NCBI RefSeq assembly: GCF_003634965.1
Contig: NZ_RBXP01000020.1
Span: forward strand, 124,001-188,000
Length of the DNA stretch: 64,000 nucleotides
Reading direction: 5' to 3'
Source: Azonexus fungiphilus
GTDB taxonomy: Bacteria > Pseudomonadota > Gammaproteobacteria > Burkholderiales > Rhodocyclaceae
Below are positions 8,684-17,013 of the stretch, piece after piece; within the stretch, counting starts at the first letter, position 1; each line of letters begins with the position of its first letter. Both the position numbers and the translations under genes were made by a program. The notes beneath the pieces are model-generated. The model ran no database searches. It had not been told where the DNA came from and was given only the letters and a program-made list of their open reading frames with translations.

Positions 8684-8702
8684 AATGTAATAACATAACA
8701 TT
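8684..8702 (-). promoter_or_regulatory. Zur-box-like palindrome upstream of the COG0523 operon
   Basis: AATGTAATAACATAACATT is an imperfect dyad with perfect outer arms AATGT / ACATT. It closely resembles the proteobacterial Zur consensus (TGTTATAATATAACA type). It lies about 50 bp upstream of the GTPase start, where a repressor would block the promoter, and the downstream gene set is the typical Zur regulon. Recognition by Zur is inference from resemblance and context. Confidence 0.7.
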
Positions 8703-8762
8703 TTCAGCCTTCGTTCAGGCGAGCTTTCCGGTTTCCGCCTGGCATGTCGGCCGCAGGTCGCT

Positions 8763-10289
8763 TTATAGATCGTCGAGCCGGGCCAGCAGCCAGTCGCGCC
8801 GTTCGCTGATGCGCTCGCGTTCGTCGGCCGGCAGCCGCTGCAGGTTCTTCAAGGGCAGGGCCAGGCGCGGGTTGGCGGCGAAGCGCCGGGCGTGGCGGGC
8901 GAGGAAATCCCAGTACAGCGTGGTGAACGGGCAGGCCGTTTCGCCGCTGCGTTCCTTCGGCCGGTAGCGGCAGCTGCGGCAGTAGTCGCTCATCCGGTCG
9001 ATGTAGGCGCCGCTGGCACAATAGGGCTTGCTGGTCATTCCCGGCCAGGCGTTGAGCGCCATGCCCAGGGTGTTCGGTTCCTCGACCCAGGCCACCGCGT
9101 CGACATAGACGGCGAGGTACCAGTCGGCGACCTGGCGCGGATCGAGCCCGGCGAGCAGGGCGAAATTGCCGGTGATCATCAGGCGCTGGATGTGGTGGGC
9201 GTAGCCGTGCTCGAGCGTCTGCCCGATCACTGCGGCGAGGCAGGCGGCCTGCGTGCGGCCGCTCCAGAACCAGGCCGGCAGCGGCTGCCGGTGGTCGTAC
9301 TGGTTGGCGCTGGCCAGCGCCGGCATGTGCCGGTGGTAGATGCCGCGGACGAACTCGCGCCAGCCGAGGATCTGGCGGATGAAGCCCTCGGCAGCGGCGA
9401 GCGGCACCCGGCCGGCGGCACAGGCTGCCTCGGTGGCGGCGATGACCCGGCGCGGATCGATCAGCTTGAGGTTGAGCGCGGTCGACAGCAGCGAATGCCA
9501 CAAGAACGGCTGGCCGGACCACATCGCGTCCTGCCAGCGTCCGAAGTCGGGCAGGCGATGCGCGATGAAGTCGGCGAGCGCGGCCTCGGCCTGGGCGCTG
9601 GTGACCGGCCAGGCGAAGCTGTCGAGCGAACCGGGATGCATCGGGAAATGCCGGGCGACATCGGCGATCGCGCTGCGGGTCAGCGCATCCGGTGCGAAGC
9701 GCAGGGGCGGCGGCAGCAGTCCGGGGCCGTGGCGGCCGAAGGCCTGGCGGTTGTCGGCGTCGAAATTCCACTGGCCGCCGAGCGGCTCGTCGCCGGCCAT
9801 GAGCACGTCGTGGCGCTTGCGCTGCCAGCGGTAGAAATACTCCAGGCGCAGCTTGTCGCGCGTGCCGGCCCATTCGGCAAAAGCCTCGGTCGAGCAGAGG
9901 AAGTGCGGGTCGGGGCGGACCAGCAGCGCCACCCCGGCTGCCCGGCAGGCCGCGTCCAGCGCACCCTGCACGCGCTGGTCGCCGGCTTCGAGCATGACGA
10001 CGGCGCGCACGCCGGCGAGGCGGGCGGCGAGGGCGGCGGCCAGCGTGGCGTGGGGATGCTCGCCGAGGCGCAGGTAGTCGAGCGGATAACCGGCATCGCG
10101 GAAGGCCGCGGCGCGGTGGCGCATGGCGGCGAGGAACAGCGCCGAGCGGGCGCGATGACTCCACACGTGCGTCGATTCCTCGGTCGCCTCGATCATCAGC
10201 AGGCGATCGCTGGCCGCATCGAAGTCGGCGAGCAACGGGTGCGGGTCGGGGTGCAGCTGGTCGCCGAGGACCAGGAACAGGCGGCTCAT
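8763..10289 (-). CDS. FeS-type cryptochrome/photolyase (FeS-BCP, 6-4 photolyase-like)
   Basis: 508-aa protein of the prokaryotic deoxyribodipyrimidine photolyase-related (FeS-BCP/CryPro) family. The N-terminal Rossmann antenna domain begins LFLVLGDQLHPDPHPLL and contains MIEATEESTHVWSHR. The FAD domain has ILGWREFVRGIYHRHMPAL, YAHHIQRLMITGNFALLAGL and WYLAVYVDAVAWVEEPNTLG. Four cysteines suited to the [4Fe-4S] cluster appear near the C-terminus (KPYC, SDYC, RSC, ETAC). It would repair UV photoproducts or sense blue light. It is in the same direction as, and 151 bp downstream of, the MerR-B12 regulator, fitting light-inducible control. No convincing ribosome binding site was seen for the ATG at 10289; an upstream ATG at 10352 is possible. 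Confidence 0.9.
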   Translation of the reverse strand: MSRLFLVLGDQLHPDPHPLLADFDAASDRLLMIEATEESTHVWSHRARSALFLAAMRHRAAAFRDAGYPLDYLRLGEHPHATLAAALAARLAGVRAVVMLEAGDQRVQGALDAACRAAGVALLVRPDPHFLCSTEAFAEWAGTRDKLRLEYFYRWQRKRHDVLMAGDEPLGGQWNFDADNRQAFGRHGPGLLPPPLRFAPDALTRSAIADVARHFPMHPGSLDSFAWPVTSAQAEAALADFIAHRLPDFGRWQDAMWSGQPFLWHSLLSTALNLKLIDPRRVIAATEAACAAGRVPLAAAEGFIRQILGWREFVRGIYHRHMPALASANQYDHRQPLPAWFWSGRTQAACLAAVIGQTLEHGYAHHIQRLMITGNFALLAGLDPRQVADWYLAVYVDAVAWVEEPNTLGMALNAWPGMTSKPYCASGAYIDRMSDYCRSCRYRPKERSGETACPFTTLYWDFLARHARRFAANPRLALPLKNLQRLPADERERISERRDWLLARLDDL

Positions 10290-10440
10290 CGCGGGCCGTG
10301 CCGGCGGCAGGCAGCGGAACAGAATCTGACGGTCGACCAGCTGTTTTTCCATTTTTTGCGCCAGCTCATCGGTCGACCGCAAGCGACACAGGGTTTGACC
10401 GGCAGGGCCGCCTTGTTGCCGCGGAAAGCGCTGCCGGTGG

Positions 10441-11343
10441 TCATTGTTGCGGATGAGCGGCGCGCCAGTCGGCCAGTGCGGCGATTGCCTCGGCAAAACC
10501 GCCGAGGCTGCGCACGCCGTCGATTGGCGGCACCCTGGCCATGCCGCCACCGCCGACCCAGAGTTCGCGTCCCGCCGACAGGGCCGCGCGCAGTTGCTGG
10601 AGCAGCCCGGGGATCTGGCGTGTCGGGAAGGCAACCGAGAACGACAGGGCGACGATGTCGGCGGCGTGGGCCTCAGCTGCCCGGACGATGTCGATGACCG
10701 GCATCTGGGTGCCGAGCGGAATGCACTCGGCGCCTTCCAGGGAAAACAGGGCTTCGGCCATGAGCAGGCCGAGCACGTGTTCTTCGTTGGGAACGCTGGT
10801 CAGCAGCAGGCGCGGCCCGCGGCCGGCAGGCAGGGTTGCGATGCTCTGGCGGAGTACGCGCTTGGTCAGTTCGGTGAACAGGTGTTCCTCGAAAACCTCG
10901 AAGCGGCCGGCTTCCCAGGCGCCGCCGACGAGTTCGGCGAGTGGTGCGACGCTGTCCAGGACAAAGCGCTGCAGGCCCTGGCGGGCCAGCCGCTGCTGCA
11001 TGGCCTGCTGGAAGCCGGCCGCATCGTGCGCCTTGATCAATCCCATCAGTTCGGCGAGTTCGTGGTCGGGAGCCGGTGGGCAGCGATTATCGGGGCGGCG
11101 CGGCGCCAGCTCGGCCAGCGATGCAAACGGTGCCGCAAGCAGCTTCCCGGGGCGATGTCCTTGATCCATCAGGCGTTTTATCTGGCGCAGGCGCTCGACC
11201 TGATCGGCCGGGTAGCTGCGTTCGCCGTTGGCGTCGCGCGACGGATTCGGAAAACCGTAGCGGCGTTCCCAGACGCGCAGCACATCCTTGGACAGACCGG
11301 TATCGCGCTCGACGGCGGCAATCGTGTAGGTCAGTGTGCTCAT
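10441..11343 (-). CDS. MerR-type regulator with B12-binding domain (CarH/LitR-like photoreceptor)
   Basis: 300-aa transcription factor. An N-terminal MerR winged helix (TIAAVERDTGLSKDVLRVWE, RRYGF, RSYPADQVERL) is followed by a helical B12-capping domain and a Rossmann cobalamin domain. Diagnostic residues of B12-photoreceptors are present: Trp143 and Glu153-His154 in AWEAGRFEVFEEH, and the ExHxxG lower-ligand motif (EEHVLG, residues 187-192, His189). Such proteins repress in the dark as adenosylcobalamin tetramers and release DNA in light. It is divergent from the gpx-cfa operon, with two matching palindromes between them, and followed by the photolyase gene. Light control here is inferred from the family. 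Confidence 0.9.
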   Translation of the reverse strand: MSTLTYTIAAVERDTGLSKDVLRVWERRYGFPNPSRDANGERSYPADQVERLRQIKRLMDQGHRPGKLLAAPFASLAELAPRRPDNRCPPAPDHELAELMGLIKAHDAAGFQQAMQQRLARQGLQRFVLDSVAPLAELVGGAWEAGRFEVFEEHLFTELTKRVLRQSIATLPAGRGPRLLLTSVPNEEHVLGLLMAEALFSLEGAECIPLGTQMPVIDIVRAAEAHAADIVALSFSVAFPTRQIPGLLQQLRAALSAGRELWVGGGGMARVPPIDGVRSLGGFAEAIAALADWRAAHPQQ

Positions 11344-11344
11344 G

Positions 11345-11359
11345 TTTGTCCTGAACAAA
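11345..11359. promoter_or_regulatory. operator-like palindrome 1 (MerR-B12 side)
   Basis: TTTGTCC-T-GAACAAA, a 15-bp dyad with one mismatch between arms, immediately upstream of the regulator's ATG. It matches palindrome 2 at 11419 and would place bound regulator over its own promoter (autoregulation). Confidence 0.7.
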
Positions 11360-11373
11360 GTTGTGTCGAACGA

Positions 11374-11402
11374 TTGACAATCGCTTTTTGTGACCCTATC
11401 TT
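11374..11402 (+). promoter_or_regulatory. sigma-70 promoter of the gpx-to-NTF2 operon
   Basis: A consensus -35 box TTGACA at 11374-11379 and TATCTT at 11397-11402 with a 17-base spacer. The start site would fall near 11409, ten bases before operator-like palindrome 2. A strong promoter under repression fits a light-induced operon. Confidence 0.7.
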
Positions 11403-11418
11403 ACGAACAAGGATTTTA

Positions 11419-11433
11419 TTTGTCCAGGACAAA
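11419..11433. promoter_or_regulatory. operator-like palindrome 2 (gpx side)
   Basis: TTTGTCC-A-GGACAAA, a perfect dyad with 7-bp arms lying 74 bp (centre to centre) from palindrome 1, just downstream of the predicted transcription start and 10 bp before the gpx start codon. Its SD (AGAGGTG) follows directly, so occupancy would also cover the translation start region. Confidence 0.75.
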
Positions 11434-11443
11434 AGAGGTGATC

Positions 11444-12004
11444 ATGTTGCTCAAGCTGATGCGTTGTCTGGGGTTGGCCGGCGTTCTCGGTGGCGGCATT
11501 TCGGCGCCGGCGCTGGCCGGGGAATGCCCGCCGCTGCTCAATCACACCTTCACCACCTTGCAGGACGGCAAGCCGATGCCGCTCTGCCAGTACGCGGGCA
11601 AGGTGATTCTGGTGGTGAACACTGCCAGCTACTGCGGTTTCACCTCGCAATACGACGGCCTGGAGAAGCTCCACGACCGGCTCAAGGATCGCGGCCTGGT
11701 GGTGATCGGCTTCCCGTCCAACGATTTCGGCGAGCAGGAGCCGGGCTCGGAAAAGGAAATCGCCGAGTTCTGCCGCCTCACCTACGGCGTCGAGTTCCCG
11801 ATGGCCGGCAAGACCCTGATCAAGGGGCGCAACGCCCACCCCTTCTTCCTCAAGCTGGCCGACATCACCCGCAGCACGCCGCGCTGGAACTTCCACAAGT
11901 ACCTGATCAACCGCGACGCGACCCAGGTGATCGCCTTCGGCAGTTTCACCAAACCGGACGACAAGGCACTGGTCGCCCGCATCGACGAATTCCTCGGACG
12001 CTGA
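11444..12004 (+). CDS. periplasmic glutathione peroxidase-like thiol peroxidase
   Basis: 186-aa protein with a Sec signal peptide (cleavage near APALAGEC). The mature GPx fold shows the catalytic Cys in VVNTASYCGFTSQY, the partner glutamine in GFPSNDFGEQEPG, and the tryptophan in PRWNFHKYLI. It is a cysteine rather than selenocysteine enzyme and should reduce lipid or hydrogen peroxides in the periplasm, probably with thioredoxin-like donors. First gene of the operon controlled by the B12-type regulator; SD AGAGGTG is well placed for the ATG at 11444. Confidence 0.9.
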   Translation: MLLKLMRCLGLAGVLGGGISAPALAGECPPLLNHTFTTLQDGKPMPLCQYAGKVILVVNTASYCGFTSQYDGLEKLHDRLKDRGLVVIGFPSNDFGEQEPGSEKEIAEFCRLTYGVEFPMAGKTLIKGRNAHPFFLKLADITRSTPRWNFHKYLINRDATQVIAFGSFTKPDDKALVARIDEFLGR

Positions 12005-12009
12005 ACAGC

Positions 12010-13326
12010 ATGGACAAGACAAAGCAGCAGCGCATCGCCGTCATCGGCGCCGGCATTTCCGGACTGGCCAGCGCCTGGCTGCTCGGCCGCCGGCACGCGG
12101 TGACGCTGTTCGAGGCGGGCAGTTACCTGGGCGGGCATACCAACACGGTCGACGTCACCCTGGAAGGAAAAACGCATCCGGTCGATACCGGTTTCCTGGT
12201 CTTCAACGAGAAGACCTATCCCAACCTCATCGCGATGTTCGCGCTGCTCGGCGTCGACAGCGTCGAGACCGAGATGTCCTTTGCCGTCAGCCTCAGCCAG
12301 CCCGATCTCGAATGGGCCGGCAGCAACCTGGCGACGATCTTCGGCCAGAAGCGCAACCTGGTACGCCGCCGCTTCTGGGGGATGCTCTCCGACATCCTGC
12401 GCTTCAACCGCGAGAGCAGCGCCTGGCTGGCGACGCATCCGGCGCAGTCGGGCAGCCTGCGCGATTTCCTGGCTGCCGGCGGCTACTCGTCGGCTTTCTC
12501 CGATTGGTACCTGCTGCCGATGGCGGCGGCGATCTGGTCCTGTCCGACCGGACAGATGCTCGACATGCCGCTCGCCACCTTCATCCGCTTCTGCCACAAC
12601 CACGGCCTGCTGCAGGTCTTCGACCGGCCCCTGTGGCGCACCGTGCGCGGCGGCGGCCGCAGCTACGTGGACAAGATCGCCGCCCAGCTCGACGATGTCC
12701 GCCTGGGCTGTCCGGTCCGCGCCGTCGAACGCGACGCCGGCGGCCTGCGCGTCAGTCATGCCGGCGGCAGCGAAAGCTTCGACCAGGTCGTGCTTGCCTG
12801 TCATAGCGACCAGGCTCTGGCCATCCTCGGCGCCACCGCCAGTCCCGGCCAGCGCGAGGTGCTGGCGGCGATCCGCTACCAGCCCAACCGGGCGCTGCTG
12901 CATACCGATGCGGCGCTGCTGCCGCGCGACCGCAAGCTGTGGTCGGCCTGGAATTACTTCGCCGGCGCCGGTGCGCCGGGCGACCAGCCGGTCGGCGTCT
13001 CCTACCTGATCAACAAGCTGCAGCCGCTGCCCTTCGCGACGCCGGTGGTGGTCACCCTGAACCCGGCGCGCGAGCCCGATCCGGCCCGCGTCATCGGCGA
13101 ATTTTCCTACGCCCATCCGATCTTCGATGCCGTGGCGATTGCCGCCCAGCAGCGCTTGCCGGCGGTCCAGGGCGAAGGCGGCATCTGGCTGGCCGGCGCC
13201 TGGGGCAGCTACGGCTTCCACGAGGATGGCCTGAAGTCGGCCTTGCGCGTGGCCAACGGCCTCGGCGTGGCGGCGCCGTGGCAAGGTGCGCCCGGCCTGG
13301 CCGAGGCCGTCGCCGTGACGCACTGA
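12010..13326 (+). CDS. FAD-dependent amine oxidase-like protein (COG2907)
   Basis: 438-aa flavoprotein. An N-terminal dinucleotide-binding motif VIGAGISGLASAWLLGRRH and the second FAD segment GGHTNTVDV are followed by the family signatures HPVDTGFLVFNEKTYPNL and LWRTVRGGGRSYVDKI, then a C-terminal AGAWGSYGFHEDGLKSALRV. The COG2907 family is persistently linked to cyclopropane fatty acid synthase and DUF1365 and has been implicated in lipid modification (furan fatty acid or related pathways) in other bacteria. The precise substrate here is not evident. It is followed 7 bp later by the DUF1365 gene. Confidence 0.85.
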   Translation: MDKTKQQRIAVIGAGISGLASAWLLGRRHAVTLFEAGSYLGGHTNTVDVTLEGKTHPVDTGFLVFNEKTYPNLIAMFALLGVDSVETEMSFAVSLSQPDLEWAGSNLATIFGQKRNLVRRRFWGMLSDILRFNRESSAWLATHPAQSGSLRDFLAAGGYSSAFSDWYLLPMAAAIWSCPTGQMLDMPLATFIRFCHNHGLLQVFDRPLWRTVRGGGRSYVDKIAAQLDDVRLGCPVRAVERDAGGLRVSHAGGSESFDQVVLACHSDQALAILGATASPGQREVLAAIRYQPNRALLHTDAALLPRDRKLWSAWNYFAGAGAPGDQPVGVSYLINKLQPLPFATPVVVTLNPAREPDPARVIGEFSYAHPIFDAVAIAAQQRLPAVQGEGGIWLAGAWGSYGFHEDGLKSALRVANGLGVAAPWQGAPGLAEAVAVTH

Positions 13327-13333
13327 GGCGATC

Positions 13334-14104
13334 ATGCTGCCGCAGCTTTTCTTCGGCCACGTGATGCACCGGCGCTTGCGCCCGGCGGTCAACGCCTTCG
13401 TCTATCCGCTGTTCTACGTCCAGCTGCCGCTGCGCCGGCTGGCCTCGGCAAAATGCGCGATTTTCGGGGTCGACCGTAAAAACCTGCTCAGTTTCCACAG
13501 CCGCGACCATGGCCCGCGCGACGGCAGTCCGCTGCTGCCGTGGATCGAGGCCCGGCTGCGCGAGCAGGGCCTGCCGGCCGACGGCGAGATCGTCCTGCAG
13601 ACCTTTCCGCGTGTCTGCGGCTACGTCTTCAATCCGGTCAGCTTCTGGTACTGCCACGATCGCGAGGGGCGGCTGATCGCCGTGCTCGCCGAGGTCAACA
13701 ACACCTTCGGCGGCACCCACAGCTACCTCCTGCATCGCGACGGCGCCGTCCTGCCCGAGGGCGAGACGCTGAGCGCCGCCAAGTGCTTCCATGTCTCGCC
13801 GTTCAACGAGATCGAAGGCGCTTACCGCTTCCGTTTCCTGCTGCAGCGGCCGGTCCAGCTGGCCCGCATCGATTACGACGATGCCGCCGGCGAGCTGCTG
13901 CTGACCTCGATTTCCGGGCGGCCGCGCGGCTGGTCGTCGGCAGCCCTCGGCCTGGCGCTGCTGAGGATGCCGTTGCTGACGCTCGGCGTGATTTTCCGCA
14001 TTCACTGGCAGGCCCTGAAGCTGTGGCTCAAGGGCGTGCCGTTCCGGGGGGCGGCGCCGGCCAGCCGGCAGCGCCCCCCGCCCGTACCGGAGTCGACCCG
14101 ATGA
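13334..14104 (+). CDS. DUF1365 (COG3496) family protein
   Basis: 256-aa DUF1365 protein. It begins FFGHVMHRRLRPAVNAFVYP and contains FHSRDHGPRDGSPL, FPRVCGYVFNPVSFWYCHD, VAEVNNTFGGTHSYLL and FHVSPFNEIEGAYRF. The strict linkage to COG2907 and Cfa proteins points to unusual membrane fatty acid formation under singlet oxygen or light stress; the reaction is unknown. The C-terminus has a hydrophobic stretch (~205-235). Its stop overlaps the cfa start by ATGA, indicating coupled translation. Confidence 0.88.
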   Translation: MLPQLFFGHVMHRRLRPAVNAFVYPLFYVQLPLRRLASAKCAIFGVDRKNLLSFHSRDHGPRDGSPLLPWIEARLREQGLPADGEIVLQTFPRVCGYVFNPVSFWYCHDREGRLIAVLAEVNNTFGGTHSYLLHRDGAVLPEGETLSAAKCFHVSPFNEIEGAYRFRFLLQRPVQLARIDYDDAAGELLLTSISGRPRGWSSAALGLALLRMPLLTLGVIFRIHWQALKLWLKGVPFRGAAPASRQRPPPVPESTR

Positions 14105-15285
14105 GCAATACCCTGATCCTGCGCGGCGACGAACGCCTGGCGCGCGATACCCGCACCGTCTTCGAGCTGCTCGAGAAGCTGCAGGGCGGCCTGCTCGAGG
14201 TGCGCCTGCCGGATGGCTCGAGCGCCCTGTTCGGCGACGGCGAGAGCGGCGTCTCGCTGCAGGTGCACGACGAAGCGATGTTCGGCCGGATTCTCGCGCG
14301 CGGCGACATCGGCCTCGCCGAGGCCTACCTCGACGGCCAGTGGGACGCCTCGGATCCGTGCGCGCTGCTGACGCTGCTGGCCCGCAACCGGCCGGCGTTG
14401 CGCCGGGCGCTCTACGGTTCCTGGCGGCAACTGCTGGCGGCGCGGCTGCGTCACTGGCTCAACCGCAACAGCCGCAGCGGCAGCAAGCGCAACATCATGG
14501 CCCATTACGACCTGGGCAACGATTTCTACCGCCTGTGGCTCGATCCATCGATGAGCTACTCGGCAGCCCTTTATCGCGACGGCGACGACGGTTCGCTGCT
14601 GGCGGCGCAACACGCCAAGTACCGGCGCATCCTCGAGCGGCTGCGGGCGCAGCCGGGCCAGCGGGTACTCGAAATCGGCTGCGGCTGGGGCGGCTTCGCC
14701 GAGATGGCGACGGCGGCCGGTCTGGCGCTGACCGGCCTGACCTTGTCGCCGGCCCAGCTGGCCTGGGCCCGCCAGCGCGTGCCGCAGGCCGACCTGCGTC
14801 TGCAGGATTACCGCGACGTCGGCGAGCGCTTCGATCACGTCGTCTCGATCGAGATGTTCGAGGCCGTTGGCGAGCGCTGGTGGCCGAGTTATTTCCGTAC
14901 CCTGGCCGGGGCGCTGAAGCCGGAGGGCAGGGCGGTGGTGCAGAGCATCACCATCGACGACGGCCTGTTCGCCGCCTACCGCAAGGGCACCGATTTCATC
15001 CAGCAGTATGTCTTTCCCGGCGGCATGCTGCCCTCGCCGGCGGCTTTCCGCGCGGCGGCGGGCAAGGCCGGGCTGCGCGTCAGCGACGAATTCGCCTTCG
15101 GCCTCGATTACGCGCGTACGCTCGCCGAGTGGCGTCAGTCCTTCGAAGCCAACTGGCCGGCCATCCAGCCGCTCGGCTTCGACGAGACCTTCCGCCGGCT
15201 GTGGCGACTCTATCTGTGCTATTGCGAGGCCGGCTTCCGGGCCGGCAGCATCGATGTCGTCCAGTTCGAACTCGCACATCGCTGA
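14101..15285 (+). CDS. cfa: cyclopropane-fatty-acyl-phospholipid synthase family methyltransferase
   Basis: 394-aa SAM-dependent enzyme that transfers a methylene to unsaturated acyl chains of membrane phospholipids. An N-terminal lipid-binding region (MFGRILARGDIGLAEAYLDG) precedes the methyltransferase domain: HYDLGNDFYRLWLDPSMSYS, the SAM motif VLEIGCGWGGFAEMA, LTGLTLSPAQLAWA, FDHVVSIEMFEAVG, and YVFPGGMLPS. These are all canonical CFA synthase blocks. Its 3' end overlaps the next gene by 32 bp. Genes of this kind next to COG2907 and DUF1365 may make modified lipids other than plain cyclopropanes. Confidence 0.93.
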   Translation: MSNTLILRGDERLARDTRTVFELLEKLQGGLLEVRLPDGSSALFGDGESGVSLQVHDEAMFGRILARGDIGLAEAYLDGQWDASDPCALLTLLARNRPALRRALYGSWRQLLAARLRHWLNRNSRSGSKRNIMAHYDLGNDFYRLWLDPSMSYSAALYRDGDDGSLLAAQHAKYRRILERLRAQPGQRVLEIGCGWGGFAEMATAAGLALTGLTLSPAQLAWARQRVPQADLRLQDYRDVGERFDHVVSIEMFEAVGERWWPSYFRTLAGALKPEGRAVVQSITIDDGLFAAYRKGTDFIQQYVFPGGMLPSPAAFRAAAGKAGLRVSDEFAFGLDYARTLAEWRQSFEANWPAIQPLGFDETFRRLWRLYLCYCEAGFRAGSIDVVQFELAHR

Positions 15286-15781
15286 CCCGCGCCGTCGCCG
15301 GCTGCTGCTCGGGCTTGCCGGGCTGCCGCTGGCTGCCGGCGCCGCCGGCGATCCGACGCAGGGACTGCAGCGCCGCGGGCAGGGGCGGTTCACCCGTTTC
15401 GGCCTGCTCATCTACGAAGCCACCCTGTGGTCCGGCGCTTCGCCCGAAGAACCGCCGCTGGCCTTGCGCCTCGATTACCGGCGCAGCATCGCCGGGCGCG
15501 CCATCGCCCGGGCCAGCGTCGACGAGATGCGCCGACTGGGCGCCGACGAAGCCTCGCTCAGTCGCTGGGGGGCGCAGATGGCGGCGTTGTTCCCGGATGT
15601 CCCGGCCGGCGATGCGATCCTCGGCGTGTACCAGCCCGGGCGTGCCGAATTCCTGTTCAACGGCCGCTGGCTCGGCGTCATCGACGACGCCGAGTTCGCC
15701 CGCCGCTTCTTCGCGATCTGGCTCGATCCCCGGACCAGCGCCCCGGTGCTGCGCGCCGCCCTGCTCGGCGCGGGGGCCTGA
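15254..15781 (+). CDS. chalcone isomerase-like exported protein
   Basis: 175-aa protein with an Arg-rich, possibly Tat-type leader (DPRRRRLLLGLAGLPLAAGA). The mature part matches the chalcone isomerase-like fold as found in bacteria: GQGRFTRFGLLIYEATLW, ALRLDYRRSIAGRAIA, VYQPGRAEFLFNGRWLG and AEFARRFFAIWLDPRTSAP. Bacterial members are not flavonoid enzymes; a lipid-binding role is plausible. The start at 15254 lies inside cfa in another frame, and the stop shares a base with the ATG of the transporter gene (TGATG). Confidence 0.82.
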   Translation: MSSSSNSHIADPRRRRLLLGLAGLPLAAGAAGDPTQGLQRRGQGRFTRFGLLIYEATLWSGASPEEPPLALRLDYRRSIAGRAIARASVDEMRRLGADEASLSRWGAQMAALFPDVPAGDAILGVYQPGRAEFLFNGRWLGVIDDAEFARRFFAIWLDPRTSAPVLRAALLGAGA

Positions 15782-17013
15782 TGGCCGCCACCCTGCCGTT
15801 GCCGCGGGTGCTCGCCTACGGCCTGCTGGGCATGCCGCTGGCTTTCGCCGCCTTGCCGCTCTACGTGCATGTGCCGGGTTTCTACGCTTTTGCCACCGGC
15901 ATGGATCTGGCACTGCTCGGCGGCATCCTGCTGGCGACGCGGCTGCTCGACGCGCTGGTCGATCCCTGGCTGGGCTGGCTGGCCGACCGCGTGCCGCGGC
16001 GGAGCATGCTGGTGCTGGCGCTGCTGCCGTTCGCCGCCGGCTTCTTCGCCCTGCTCAATCCGCCGGAGACGCAGGTCGCCGTCTGGCTGGCCGGCTCGCT
16101 GGCCCTGACCTACCTCGGTTTCTCCGCTGCCAGCGTCGCCTACCAGGCCTGGGGCGCCGATGTCGGTGGCGATTCCCGGGGACGCACCCGGCTGACCGCC
16201 GCGCGCGAAGGTTTCGGGCTGCTCGGCGTGGTCCTCGCCGCTGCCTTGCCGGGCTGGCTGGCGGCATCGCCGGTGCAGGGAACGGCGGCGCTGGCCTGGG
16301 TCCTGCCACCCTTGCTGGCGATCGCCGCACTGGCTGCCCTCGCTTGCGTCGGCGCCGGGCCGGGCCGGGTCGCTCCGGCCCTGGCTCCCATGACCAGCCT
16401 GCGCCGGGTCCTGGCCGACCCGGGGTTCCGCCGGCTGCTCCTGGTCTTTGTCGCCAACGGCCTGGCCGCGGCGCTGCCGGCGACGCTGTTCCTCTTCTTC
16501 GTCGCCGACGTGCTGCGGGCACCGGCCGCCAGCGGCGCCTTGCTAGCCCTGTACTTCGTCGCCGGTGCCGCCTCGCTGCCTTTCTGGGTGGCGCTGGCCG
16601 CGCGTCGCGGCCGGGTCGTCGCCTGGCTGCTGGCGATCGGCCTGGCGACGCTGGCTTTCGCCGGTGCCGGCCTGCTCGGGCCTGGCGACGTCCTGCCTTT
16701 TGCCGCGATCTGCCTGCTCTCCGGCCTGGCGCTCGGCGCCGACCTCGCCCTGCCGGCGGCGATTGCCGCCGATCTCGGCGAGCGCCAGGGACAGGCGGGC
16801 GCCTGCTTCGGTGTCTGGAATTTCGCCGCCAAGCTCAACCTGGCGCTCGCCGCCGGGCTCTCGCTGCCGCTGCTTGGCTGGCTCGGCTACGTCCCGGGCG
16901 GCGACCGGGGCTTGCCGGCGCTGATCTTCGCCTATGCGCTGCTGCCGCTCGCCGGCAAGGCGCTGGCGGCTTTCCTGTTGTGGCGCTGGCGCCATTTTCT
17001 CGAGGTCCGATGA
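15781..17013 (+). CDS. MFS transporter, GPH-like
   Basis: 410-aa integral inner-membrane protein with about twelve hydrophobic segments. The loop between TM2 and TM3 has the MFS-2/GPH-type DPWLGWLADRVPRRSML, and YQAWGADVGGDSRGRTRL marks the TM4-TM5 loop. A polar central loop divides two six-helix halves. Substrate cannot be read from sequence; in this lipid/photostress operon it might move a lipid precursor or redox metabolite, which is speculation. Overlaps both neighbours by 1-4 bp. Confidence 0.85.
   Translation: MAATLPLPRVLAYGLLGMPLAFAALPLYVHVPGFYAFATGMDLALLGGILLATRLLDALVDPWLGWLADRVPRRSMLVLALLPFAAGFFALLNPPETQVAVWLAGSLALTYLGFSAASVAYQAWGADVGGDSRGRTRLTAAREGFGLLGVVLAAALPGWLAASPVQGTAALAWVLPPLLAIAALAALACVGAGPGRVAPALAPMTSLRRVLADPGFRRLLLVFVANGLAAALPATLFLFFVADVLRAPAASGALLALYFVAGAASLPFWVALAARRGRVVAWLLAIGLATLAFAGAGLLGPGDVLPFAAICLLSGLALGADLALPAAIAADLGERQGQAGACFGVWNFAAKLNLALAAGLSLPLLGWLGYVPGGDRGLPALIFAYALLPLAGKALAAFLLWRWRHFLEVR

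Noticed and set aside
10444..13326. A single long plus-strand frame across the MerR gene, gpx and the amine oxidase
   Set aside because: Only the part from 12010 is real; the rest is antisense to merR or out of frame with gpx.
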